DNA of 64,000 nucleotides from Caprimulgus europaeus. Lineage: Eukaryota > Chordata > Aves > Caprimulgiformes > Caprimulgidae. The notes below the pieces were generated by a model. It did not search any database, had not been told where the DNA came from, and saw nothing but the letters and a program-made list of their open reading frames with translations. Below are positions 26,100 through 36,781 of the stretch, piece after piece. Every line of letters begins with the position of its first letter. The stretch's first letter is position 1. The stretch is from NCBI GenBank assembly GCA_907165065.1, contig OU015525.1:4776537-4840536 (forward strand). Reading direction: 5' to 3'. The translations under genes and the position numbers were made by a program.

Positions 26100-29000
26100 G
26101 TAAATAACGAGGAAATCCTCTGTATATATCTCCTGCTAATCTATTTGCTTTAAGATTTTTATGTAGAAAGTAAAGATAATGATAAACTAATGATATATAT
26201 GCAGAGTCTAGTTGGAGGCCTGTGGTCAGTGGTGTTCTCCAAGGGTCACTACTTGGTCCAGTCCTATTCAACATATTCATCAGTGACTTGGATGAAGGGA
26301 CATCAGCCAGTTTGCTGATGGCACTAAACTGGGAGGAATGGCTGATGCACCAGAAGGCTGTGCTGCCATCCAGGAGATCTGGACAGGCTGGAGAGTTGGG
26401 TGCAAAAGAACCTGATGAAGTTCAATAAGGGCAAGTGTAGGGTCCTGCACCTGGGGAGAATAACCCCAGGCACCAGGATGGGTTGGGGGTTGACCTGCTG
26501 GAAAGCAGCCCTGCAGGGAAGGACCTGGGAGTGCTGGTGGATGACCAGTTGACCTTGAGCCAGCAATGTGCCCTTGTGGCCAGGAAGGCCAATGGTCTCC
26601 TGGGGTGCATTAGGAAGAGTGTGACCAGCAGATTGAGGGAGGTTCTCCTTCCCCTCTACTCTGCCCTGGTGAGGCCACATCTGGAGTATTGTGTCCAGTT
26701 CTGGGCTCCAGAGTTCAAGAGAGAAAGAAAACTTCTGGAGAGATTCAAGCAGAGGCTACAAAGATGATTAAGGGGCTGGAGCATCTCTCTCATGAGGAAA
26801 GACTGAGAGCTGGGTCTGTTCAGCCTGGAGAAGACTGAGAGGGACCTCATCAGTGTTTATCAATATCTAAAGGGTGGGTGTCAAGAGGATGGGGCCAGAC
26901 TCTTTTCAGTGGTGGCCAGTGATAGGACAAGGGGCAACAGGCAAAAGCTGGAACACAGGAGGTTCTGCTTAAACATGGGGAAAACTTCTTTACTGTGAGG
27001 GTGCCAGAGCCCTGGGACAGGCTGCCCAGAGAGGTTGTGGAGTCTCCATCTCTGGAGATGTTCAAAACCCACCTGGACACTTTCCTGTGCAACTTGCTCT
27101 GGGTGACCCTGCTTTAGCAGAGGGAATGGACTAGATGATCTCCAGAGGTCCCTTCCAACCCTGACCTCCCATTCTGTGACACAGTTGGTTCATATTTAGT
27201 GTTAAGGGCATCAGAAATCCCTGCAACACTGCACGTGAGCCACCCACCTGGCACGTGTGTGTCCGGATCAGCAGCGCTGTGCGGGTGCTGTGCGGGTGCT
27301 GTGCGGGTGCTGGGCACTCCCCGCTCTCACTGGTGTTGTTCAGACAATGGTGCCAGCACAGTGTTTGCAGTCTTTGAGACGAATTTGGTCGATCCTTGAC
27401 ATGGGAAAATTGTAGCAACCTGTTCACAGGGAAATGTTTCCTGTTGTGATCCATTTTCCCTTTAATGCATATCTGGCAACACATCCTGTTTCCAGCATTA
27501 TTTCAAAAATTATCTTTTCACTTTTTCTTGTGCTTTTCTTAGGCCTGGTATTGAAAAAGTCCAGAACACAGTTAATATTTGTTTATCAAAAACTATGTGG
27601 GAAAATAATTTTTCCTGAGCCTCCATCAAAGCTGGTAAAAATAGTTTCCCTTGAACATAGTTTACTACTGAACTTAATCTCCAATCTGCAATCTCTTTGT
27701 AAATGTAGTGTAGGAGAGGTGACAGCAAGTACATTTGGGGAAGTGTTTACATCGTGGTTGTACTGATGCAAATGAAAGGAACTTAGCACCTAATAACATC
27801 CTCTTGGCTTTTTTTTTTTTTAGTTAGATGCAGCTCTATTGTGAGAAGTTTTACTAATTGAGGGAAGTGAGTGGAACATTACCTTGGCTCAGCCTGTTAG
27901 CTTTTCAAAGCCAGATTGGGATGCCATATGATGGTTTTCAATTTTCTGCAAACTACAGTGGACAAACTGTTCAGATAAATGACATTTAGCTTATGTTTTT
28001 TTTAATTTACCTGAGCAATAAATATTAATTATTTGAATTGCTGTCATATGGTATCAATTGTACTTTGTAGTTGTGTCTTCGAGACATCCAGATGCATGCA
28101 AGGTGTTAGACTGCAGCCCTCTTACAAGTTTGTAACTGATAGGAAGCTCTTGCTTCCACGCAGTGGTTTAGGTCAGTAGCCATTGATCACAGAGTCACAG
28201 AATGTTGTGAGTGGGAAGGGACCCACAAGGATCATCGAGTCCAACTCCTGTCCCTGCACAGGACAAGCCCAACATTCAGACCATGTGTCTGAGGGCACAT
28301 GTTGGCCAAATGCTGCTGGAATCTTGTCAGGCTTGGTGCCATGACCACCTCCCTGGGGAGCCTGTTCCACTGCTCCACCACCCTCTGCCTGAAGAACCTT
28401 TTCCTCATGGCCAACCTCACCCTCCCCTGCCACATCTTCCTGCCATGTCCCCTGGTCCTGTCATTGGTCACCAGAGAGGAGTGATCAGCACCTGCCCCTC
28501 CTCTTCGCCGTGTGAGGCAGTTCTAGAGAAGCAAAGCTCAGAGGCAGTTTATGGCTTATTGTGAAGTATCTACTGCTCTAATAAATCAGCAGAAAATATT
28601 GTCTTTGATTTTTCTCTAATTCTTTTCTAATTTTTCTCTAATGTTCTCTAATTCTTAGTTAGACAGTAATAGTCTATTGCATGGCTTTCTAGGAAACCTG
28701 CACTTGCCAGAATCTCCAATGCAATGAAACTTCTTTAACACAAAGGTTATTGCAATGCACTGCAAAAGTGAGCTGGATTCTTTATGCATCTGTTCTGAGA
28801 CGTGGTTGTGGTAGATTTTGAACGAATACCCTCATTTAAAGAGCACTGTAAGCACTGCTGTGCCCCTCCCAAGGGAGCTTGGAGCTAAGTGAGCTGAAGT
28901 GAGGGCTGTTCTGGCCTCACTTGTATCCAGATTTTCTTGTAGATGGATCTTGGATGCCTTCATTGTCTGTATTCTTCCCATTTTATGTTCACACTTTCCT

Positions 29001-32000
29001 ATGTTTATGTTTGCATATGTTTAAATGCATAAGCATCTCCTATCACCTCCTAATTGCAATTTGGGGTTATAGGAGATGCTACAAAAACTGAGGTGGTCTT
29101 TGTCTTGTACCCTTTTTCATAACCTGGCCTCTGGGAATAGGAGTCATCTGAAGGTGAATAAGGAGCACAAGAGGATGCTGAAAAAGAGATTCTCCAATCC
29201 TACTAATAATAATACAACCACACCACACCCCAGGAGAACAGCTGTGTGTGGATCTTACTCAGCTCGTTCTCTCCACTGTTCAGGTTTCCAGCAAATTTAA
29301 AGCACTGCCACCATTGGTGTTTTCTGCTTTAAGATCCAGCTGAGCGTGGGACAGGTATAAACTCCTTGAGCATTCAGAGGACTTAGGACAAATGAGGATT
29401 GGATATGCAGGAATCATAGCACTTGAGATGATTTTTGGTGGTTTAGTTTATCTCTTTCCACGGTCATTTTCATCAGTTACACTGATGGTTTTATCAGTCT
29501 TGCAGGTGTAACAATCAATGTCTCTGATTCCAGTGTTTTTCAATGGTTCATTTAATGAAAATGCTGCAGTTATATACTGATGCTGCCTTTCTGCTCTGTA
29601 GACAAAAAGCATTTCATCCCCTGTAATCAGCAGAAGCTGGCTGATGCTTCTTGCAATGCACAATACCTTCATGTTGCTCTATCCTTAAAAGTTTTGCTTA
29701 TAAAAGTGATCTAGAAAATAGGAATGTTTAAGAAAAGCAAAAAGAGCTGTCAGGGGGTTCAGTTTCACTCTATCCTGTTGTGCTGTGACCATGCCAAGAA
29801 TGCTGTCAGCAGTGCAGTTACCTGTGTCTGTAACTGATCCATGAGGTGTGACAGTTTGGTTTTCGATGCTCTCCTCTCTCACTGTGGCTGTTCTTAAAAA
29901 AACAGCCTTCAGCATTTGAAGGAAAATACACATGAGGAATATTAAATAGCATCTAATGCTCTCAAAGGTTTAAGAAACACTTGAAAAATAACATTTTGAA
30001 AAATAAATGTAAGTCCTAAAAATTTAAAGGCATGATTTTCTGTCCCAGACTTCCCATGAAGCTGTGACAAAGAGTTGAAATTGGCATTTTACTCAGTAAG
30101 GGAATGTTTCCCGTGGATGTGTTGGCCACCTCCACCTTTCTCTTAAGGAGTGAAGCTTGCCCTTAGTTTTCCCTTTTTGAATGACATGCTCAGGTTGCTC
30201 TTCCCTTTTCCCTCAGGTCTGGCTATTGGTGATGTCCCGGACAAGCAGCCCATCGGCATAGTTCTCACGGTGCTTGGGGTTGTGGTGTTGGACTTCTGCG
30301 CTGATGCAACAGAGGGGCCAATCCGGGCCTACTTGTTGGATGTGGTGGATAGTGAAGAACAAGACATGGCCCTTAACATCCACGCGTTTTCAGCTGGTAT
30401 GGAGTTAGTTGATACGTTTTTGGTGGATCAGATGGATGTCAGATCCATTTTGGCATGTCATAGCTCCCTGATGACCAAGTTGTGACTAAATTGGTTTTTC
30501 CTGAACTCACTTCTTGGTTTTTTTTTCTCTTCCACAGGTCTTGGAGGAGCAATTGGTTATATGTTAGGAGGGCTGGACTGGACACAGACCTTCTTGGGTA
30601 GTATTTTTAAATCTCAAGAGCAAGTCCTTTTCTTCTTTGCAGCCATTATTTTCTCTGTCTCCGTTGCTCTCCACCTTTTTAGCATTGAAGAAGAGCAATA
30701 TAACCCTCAGCAGGACAGGATTGATGATGAAGGAGACACGCTGTCCAGTGTCAAACTCAGTGGTAGTCTCCCCCCTCTGAATCGACTGAATGTAATCAGT
30801 GAGGAAGAGCCGTATGGAGCCTCCATGTTCCACGATGAGATTCAGTCAGAGCATGATCTCAACATGGAGTTCCTCGAGGTGAACATTGTCAGGAGTAAGA
30901 GCGACTCAGTTCTGCACATGCCCGATGCTACGTTGGAAATCGAATCGGAGCTGCTTTTTCTACATGACATCGAACCCTCCATTTTTCAGGATGCTTCATA
31001 TCCCAACACTCCCCACAACACAAGCCAAGAGATGATGAAATCCAAACTCAACCACCTGTCTGCTTTCCTCAGGGACAATGAGAAAGAGGAGGAAATGTTG
31101 CTTGATAATCGTTTAAATGAAGATAAAGTCCCAAACCTGAACGGCTCCTTACCAAAAGAGTTCCTCAATGGACACGCTAGAATAGGCATGAAGCAATCCA
31201 GTACTTCAAACTCCATGAGGAGGCGGAGGCACATGTTCTACCGCCAGCCCTCCTACACCTTCTCATACTACGGCAAAATCGGCTCTCACCGCTATCGCTT
31301 TCGGCGCGCCAACGCCATCGTCTTGATCAAGTCCTCGCGCAGCATGAACGATATCTACGACATGCAGAAGCGGCAGCGGCAGAGGTACAGGCACAGGAAC
31401 CAGAGTGGCACAACCAATTCCAGTGGAGACACAGAGAGTGAAGAGGGGGAAACAGAAACCACTGTCAGACTCTTGTGGTTGTCCATGCTGAAGATGCCAA
31501 AGGAGCTGCTGAGACTCTGCGTCTGTCACCTCCTCACTTGGTTTTCCATCATCGCTGAAGCTGTGTTCTATACAGATTTCATGGGACAGGTCATCTTTAA
31601 GGGCGATCCAAAGGTAAGGGAACAGTTACCCTGCTTATGCTTTACTCATTTCTGAGATGTGCTCACTACAAGAAAACAACTTGGTGCTTGTGTTTGTTGC
31701 AGGCCCCTTCCAACTCGACCGAGTTACACGCCTACAACGCCGGCGTTCAGATGGGATGCTGGGGACTGGTAATTTATGCTGCTACTGCTGCCGTTTGTTC
31801 AGGTAAGAGACTGCACAGTCAGACATGGGAATGCACCTCACATCTGTATTTGCAAGGTAAAAATAGCTTTGCTTCAGTGAGCATCCACCTCCTTGTTTGG
31901 GGTAAAGGATGTTTTGGAGAAGCATTTCATGTGGTCCTAAAGGGAGAGGCTTCTTTAAGAATCAACATTAAGAAATTCCTCCAAACTTAGAGGTGGAAAT

Positions 32001-35000
32001 ATGAACAGATCAGTTAAGTGGCATAAAGCACAAAATGGTATCAAAGGATATTGAATGGCATTTAGCCAGTCATCAGGAAACAACAGTTATGCTTGTTAGA
32101 AGATTCAAGCATATGTAACAGAGTTTTTGCAAAGACTTTTTAAAATCAAAATTATAAATCTATTTCTGAAAGTCTTTCATGCTCTCTAGTAACAGAAAAA
32201 CCAACTACAGACAATGTAGGCCTGGAATACAGACTCTAAAATGGAGAGCTTTTGCCAAACTTAAACTCTGCCTTTTGCAGCACCTGTGCAGGCACATCTG
32301 CACAGATGGGCATGGTGGGGACTGCCTCTTTGTTGAGACAGGTCACAGTGAAGTTCAGGTGGGCAGCTTGTTTCTGAACACAAACTGAAACGTGGCTGTA
32401 AACATCAGTTATCTGATCACTTTGTTTAGGGAATGTGCTTGCACTAGAAACAGAACCTCCTCTGTGCTCAGAGTGTACTTGCATTGATCAAGTTAATAAA
32501 CAGGTAAAATTAATAAGTGGACTGAGTGGACCATGAGTCTCAAAGCATTTTGTTCTGCCTCAGACTTGCAGCACAGTTTAGGCAAGTCTCTGAGCTCATT
32601 TATTCACAGTTTCTGAAGCAGCAGTATGTTCTGAAGCAGGGCTACAAAGGTGATGAAGGGCAATGGGCACAAGCTGGAACACAGGAGGTTCTGCTTAAAC
32701 ATGAGGAAAAACTCCTTTCCTGTGAGGGTGCCAGAGCCCTGGGACAGACTGCCCAGAAAGGCTGTGGAGTCTCCATCTCTGGAGATGTTCAAGACCAGCC
32801 TGGATGCTTTCCTGTGCAACCTGGTGTAGGGAACCTGCTTTGGCAGGAGGGTTGGACTGGATGATCTCCTGAGGTCCCTTCCAACCCCCACCATTCTGTG
32901 ATTCTGTCCTTTTCCCAGGGAGGGCTGAGCTGTGCTGTGCTGCTAAGACAAACCAAATATGCAGTGAGCTTCCAAGTCCTAAATACTGTATTGAGCTGTC
33001 ACAGCCATGTCAAAAACCTCACCAAGTAAACTGATATTTATGTTTCACTCTTGATCTCTGCAGCCTTGTTGCAGAAATACTTGAACAACTATGACCTTAG
33101 TATAAAAGTGATCTACATCCTGGGCACGCTGGGTTTTTCTCTCGGCACTGCGGTGATGGCCATGTTCCCCAACGTGTACGTCACCATGATAATGATCAGC
33201 ACGATGGGAATAGTCTCCATGAGCATCTCCTACTGCCCCTATGCGCTCCTGGGACAATACCATGAAATTAAAGAGGTATGTGCAATATGCTGGATATTTT
33301 CATTAATGTTTCTCTGAGGATCACAGAGGCAAAATGGATTTATTCATTCATCCCTGACTGTAAATAGCAAGAACTGCCACTTAAATCAGATGATCTTAGC
33401 ATCATGTTGGCTCAGTGGGGTCATGGTTGCTTTACCCTGTGCTGAGGTATAAAAGGATTTGGATGCATATGGCAGATGAAGAAAGATGAAATAATTATTC
33501 ATTTGTTATACCCAGTTGTTACTGCTGTTTCTGATGTGTTACGTTAACATTACTCAGGTACTTCACCATCTTAGATATTGAGGTGAGTCTGGAAATGCAG
33601 CTTTAAGTTTGGAGGGACACAAGGCAAACTGATTCTGCTGGAAACAAGATTTCCTTTCCACTTTTTACCACTGCTCCATTTGGATTACATATTCCAGGAG
33701 GATCATTTATTTTAACATGTTTTTCCATTGGGATTGGGAGGGTGGTTCCTTTTTCTGACAATAAAACTAATTTCCACCGTTTCATGTAAATTTATTGCAC
33801 AAAACCTAATCTTGGAGGCAGTTCATGCTAGGAGTGCCCCAGTAAATACCTGTCTCTTGGTGTAAGATGAGGAGGCTGTTGGTTAGTAGGGAAGGACATT
33901 AGTGCTCTGGACTTGTATAGTCTGCGTGATGCACAGGGATGGCATAAAGTTGACCACATCATTATCTCAACCCCTCATGCACCACATTGGGTGCCAACAA
34001 GGCTGTGGTGTTTTCACTTGGCCAGCACTGGGTAGGCAGCCAAACACAGCCATGTGCTCACTTCCCCCCACCCCAGGGGATAGGGGAGAGGACTGGGGGG
34101 CAAGGGTAAGGAGACTTGTAGGGTGAGATAAGAACAATTTAATAATTGAAATAAAATAAAATAATACTGATATTAAAATAATATATGCAAATGAGTGATA
34201 GCCAGTGCCATTGCTCACCACCCGCTGATCAAACCTGGCCCGTTCCCAGGTAACAGTCCCAGAGCAGTGACAATCCCAAGCCAAAACCACAATCCCAGGA
34301 GAGCAAGAGCCCGAGCGAAAGTCACAGAGAGCAAGAGAGGAAGAGCCCCTCATTAATATCCTGCCCATGGGGGACAGGAGATGGAACAGCCCCTTGGCAG
34401 AGCCAAATTCCAATTGAGCTCATTAATTTAAATATTCCTCACCCCCTTAGACCTTGTAGACTGACAGAACACAAAGTCCTTCACTCCCAGTGACGAAAAC
34501 ACTGGGATGTTCTCAGTGTCTCTCTCATAACAAATCCCAGCTGAACCCAAACCCCAGCACTATTCCAGCTACTAAAAAGAAACCCAGCTCTGTCCCAGCT
34601 GAAAGCCAGGACACCACGTGGCTGAGAAATCTGAAGATAGTAATGCTCAAATATTTGATTTCATCCACTGTTTTACCTCCTGACGTGTTTCTTGTCTCTT
34701 TCCAGTACATTCACCACAGCCCCGGGAACTCAAAGCGAGGATTTGGCATAGACTGCGCTATTCTGTCCTGTCAGGTTTACATCTCCCAGATCCTCGTGGC
34801 CTCGGCGCTCGGTGGCGTGGTGGATGCGGTTGGCACAGTCAGAGTCATTCCCATGGTGGCTTCAGTGGGATCCTTCCTAGGTTTTTTGACAGCTACTTTC
34901 TTGGTGATTTACCCCGAAGTCAATGAAGAACCAAAGGAAGAACAGAAAGGACTGGGTCCTCCAGAGACAACCGAGAGCAACGGCGCCAGCGCCGAGAAGC

Positions 35001-35068
35001 CGACTGTGCTGAAGCTGACGCGCAAAGGAGCCGCCGTGTCGGAGCTGGAGAGCGAGTCAGCCGTGTGA
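25911..35068 (+). CDS. SLC45A4: SLC45A4, 3' six coding exons (solute carrier family 45 member 4)
   Basis: Six exons (25911-26099, 30217-30396, 30538-31613, 31703-31802, 33064-33275, 34706-35068) join in phase with GT/AG junctions and end at TGA 35066-35068, giving about 705 residues. The product is a polytopic membrane protein of the major facilitator superfamily. The SLC45 hallmark GRRRPF follows the second helix, and a cytosolic loop of about 260 residues separates helices 6 and 7. Sequence blocks such as [35 protein letters not shown] and the C-terminal [10 protein letters not shown] match vertebrate SLC45A4 as I know it. The family is described as proton-coupled sugar carriers, and recent work on SLC45A4 points to polyamine transport; the sequence alone cannot choose between them. 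The N-terminal exons (5'UTR and first helix) are not visible, so the gene enters from before position 1. No frameshift or internal stop was seen. Confidence 0.95.
26204..27182 (+). mobile_element. CR1 LINE fragment in SLC45A4 intron
   Basis: Starts in the RT domain ([20 protein letters not shown]), with a deletion before the catalytic box, read as [11 protein letters not shown] (FADD changed to FADG). It continues through [20 protein letters not shown] and [20 protein letters not shown] to the CCATTCTGTGAC end. Frames are broken. It fills about a quarter of the 4.1-kb intron. Confidence 0.93.
27276..27314. repeat. 12-bp minisatellite, about three units
   Basis: GTGCTGTGCGGG is repeated three times in a GC-rich patch after the CR1. 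Confidence 0.85.
27315..28186 (+). other. SLC45A4 intron, nothing recognised
   Basis: Ordinary intron with a T-run near 27,811. Confidence 0.5.
28187..28530 (-). mobile_element. CR1 LINE 3' fragment, second subfamily
   Basis: The + strand reads ATCACAGAGTCACAGAATG, AGTCCAACTCCTGTCCCTGC, GTGCCATGACCACCTCCCTG and GGTCACCAGAGAGGAG, the reverse of a CR1 3' region. The - strand reads [20 protein letters not shown]. This subfamily also occurs at 44,733-45,695. Confidence 0.9.
28531..30216 (+). other. SLC45A4 intron, nothing recognised
   Basis: No repeat or exon supported; ends in the TTTTCCCTCAG acceptor. Confidence 0.5.
30217..30396 (+). CDS. SLC45A4: SLC45A4 coding exon (helix 4 and following loop)
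   Basis: The acceptor is TTTTCCCTCAG and the donor is GCTG|GTATGG, both in phase 1. It encodes a hydrophobic segment ([15 protein letters not shown]) followed by the strongly conserved [15 protein letters not shown] and [11 protein letters not shown] 4.1-kb intron precedes it and a 141-bp intron follows it. Confidence 0.95.
30538..31613 (+). CDS. SLC45A4: SLC45A4 large exon: helices 5-7 and the cytosolic loop
   Basis: This 1,076-bp exon encodes helix 5, helix 6 ([19 protein letters not shown]), a polar loop of about 260 residues, and helix 7 ([19 protein letters not shown]). The loop starts acidic ([12 protein letters not shown]). It contains conserved [13 protein letters not shown] and [13 protein letters not shown] blocks, then a very basic stretch ([24 protein letters not shown]), and ends acidic (GDTESEEGE). 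The loop is the most divergent part of the protein between vertebrates and is probably where regulation or partner binding occurs; that last point is inference. Confidence 0.95.
31703..31802 (+). CDS. SLC45A4: SLC45A4 coding exon (helix 8)
   Basis: This 100-bp exon lies behind an 89-bp intron. The acceptor is TTTGTTGCAG and the donor is TTCAG|GTAAGA. It encodes the extracellular segment [18 protein letters not shown], with a possible N-glycosylation site (NST), and helix 8. Confidence 0.94.
31803..32635 (+). other. SLC45A4 intron, nothing recognised
   Basis: First part of the 1,261-bp intron between helix-8 and helix-9 exons. No element seen. Confidence 0.6.
32636..32908 (+). mobile_element. 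CR1 LINE fragment with internal deletion
   Basis: GGCTACAAAGGTGATGAAGG runs directly into CAATGGGCACAAGCTGGAAC. In fuller copies such as 26204-27182 these parts are roughly 150 bp apart. Ends CCATTCTGTGATTCTGT. The 5' end is truncated. Confidence 0.9.
33064..33275 (+). CDS. SLC45A4: SLC45A4 coding exon (helices 9-10)
   Basis: The acceptor is ATCTCTGCAG and the donor is AAAGAG|GTATGT. It encodes [15 protein letters not shown], helix 9 ([20 protein letters not shown]) and helix 10 with [17 protein letters not shown]. Phase 1 in, phase 0 out. Confidence 0.95.
33276..34003 (+). other. SLC45A4 intron before the LTR, nothing recognised
   Basis: Ordinary sequence with no repeat family recognised. 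Confidence 0.55.
34004..34613 (-). mobile_element. solo-type avian ERV LTR in the last SLC45A4 intron
   Basis: Read on the - strand it starts TGTCCTGGCTTTCAGC, has the CTGGGA...GTTTC and TAGTAGCTGGAATAGTGCTG blocks, a CTTATCTCACCC stretch before the end, and a GTGAGCACATGGCTGTGTTT-like end. A T/A-rich section (TTTTATTTTATTTC) is typical. I recognise the pattern from bird genomes. No internal viral sequence was seen on either side, and no clear target duplication. Antisense to SLC45A4 and 92 bp from the last exon. Confidence 0.8.
34614..34705 (+). other. 92-bp intron remnant between LTR and terminal exon
   Basis: Contains the branch region and the TTTCTTGTCTCTTTCCAG tract. It is the only host sequence left between the LTR and the splice site. 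Confidence 0.8.
34706..35068 (+). CDS. SLC45A4: SLC45A4 terminal coding exon (helices 11-12 and C-tail)
   Basis: The acceptor TCTCTTTCCAG is followed by [14 protein letters not shown]. The exon encodes helix 11 ([20 protein letters not shown]), helix 12 and a polar C-tail that ends at TGA 35066-35068. An LTR ends only 92 bp before this exon, at 34,613. Confidence 0.95.
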   Translation, partial: YIHHSPGNSKRGFGIDCAILSCQVYISQILVASALGGVVDAVGTVRVIPMVASVGSFLGFLTATFLVIYPEVNEEPKEEQKGLGPPETTESNGASAEKPTVLKLTRKGAAVSELESESAV

Positions 35069-36775
35069 GGCCGTGGCTTGTTCACCCACATTCCAGGGAG
35101 TGCAGGTGCAGGAGCAAGAACTTTTCTTTTTGGTTTGTTTGTTTGGTTTTTTTTTCCAGGAAAACGAATTAGATCTTCACTACTTGTAGCTAAAATTGCA
35201 GAAGAAAAAGCAGTTTCATACACAAGTGTAAATGAAATCCTGTAGTTCCTTGATATAGGTTTGGACAGGTGGCTCTGATGCGAATTGCTTTCTCTACAGC
35301 TTAGAAATGTCATTTCTGAACACTTGTTTTTGTTATTAAGGATACATTTAGATTTTGAATAAGTTTTATTAATCTGCATGAGACTCACAGTGTATACAAT
35401 TAGCAGTTAGAAAAAAATGAGTTTTTTGGCTATTTTAAACTAACTGAAAATGGAAGCTATCTTGACTTCTAGTCTCTTGCTATTTTTTTTTGTCTGAACA
35501 TTTCAGATCTCACTAGTGTAACAGCTGAATCAAACGCTTAGACATCTTGATCAATTATTTCTTTTGTAAGCATGATATTACTGATCCAACAGCTACAGTT
35601 CTTGAACATTAATTTTAGACTTCATGGGTTTGTTAGTGCAATTAAGTTGTTATTTTGAAATTATTTTTCAAGAAAAACAGAAGCAATTGCTGCGGTTTCT
35701 GAGAAACCGCTGTGAATCCTTTTAGTCAAACTGTTCCAGCTGCTCCCGAGTCTGCTGCGTGTCAGGAGAGGGTGGCCTTGGGTGGATGCTGTGAACTGGA
35801 GATGGAAGGAGCAGCAGCTGGGAGAGGTGACCGGCACTGACAGGTTTTTGGGTTTGTTTGGGGGTTTTTTTTTAATCACAAGTGCTGAATTTTGTGAATG
35901 TCGTTGGAATCCGCTGTGACAATTTTTATCTGGGAGTTTTGCGTGTGCTGGTGAACTCGGGGAGGGGGGAGTTTCTTGGCATTTAAACCGAATCATCTCT
36001 GGATGAAGCTGCTGTGGAGAAAGGGCGTCTCTGGGGTCAGCTTCGTGGGACGGGGGCGTGTGGATTCTCTTTTTGTAGGGAAAGGAAACTGTTGATTAAT
36101 TGCACTTTTAATGATCCTTTAACCTCCTGGCTGGGAACGCAGCAGCCCAGGTGTCAGTACAAGAAGGTAAACCCAAGGCCTACCTCTGTCTGGATGGCAT
36201 CAGTCTGGCTGTATAACAAATCTGTGTCAGAAACAGGTTTTTAGGCCTTAAAATTCAACCCACTAACGTGTGTTGCTGATCCAGTCCCTGTGTTTGGAAG
36301 AATTGTAGGCTGGATCTGCTGTACCAATGTCGTCAGCGCAACCCCTGTGCCCCTTTGATTCAGGACATAGCTGCAGTGCAAAGACTTTTTCTTTTCTTTT
36401 TTTTTTCTGTGAAGAGCTTGAAAGTTTTGTGTTAATCTGATTTTAAAACCAACATTTGGATCACTAGCAGTGCGCCCCAGCCCATGGGCAGCCAGAGCTC
36501 AGAGATCCAGCAGCCATTTAAAGCAACTTCAGAAACCGAACTCGCGTTTGTCGTCTTACAAGAGGTGTTTGTGATGCTATTTACTCACTGTTTTTTTTCA
36601 CATGGACCTCCAGGCTGCAGTCAATCCACGTGCTAAACAGACAAATCACAGCTCCTTGTAAGATTTCTGCTGCCTCAGACTTCTCCTACTCAAGTACTTT
36701 AAAGTGCATGTGTCAGTCATGCTGCAATAGTCATTCAGAAGAAGAGTATCTATTTCACAATGACCAGCTGTTTTT

Positions 36776-36781
36776 AATAAA
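36776..36781 (+). promoter_or_regulatory. candidate proximal polyadenylation signal of SLC45A4
   Basis: AATAAA lies about 1.7 kb after the stop codon and is followed by TGTATGGTTTTGGTAT, a G/T-rich downstream element near 36,810. It could give a short 3'UTR isoform. Confidence 0.5.
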
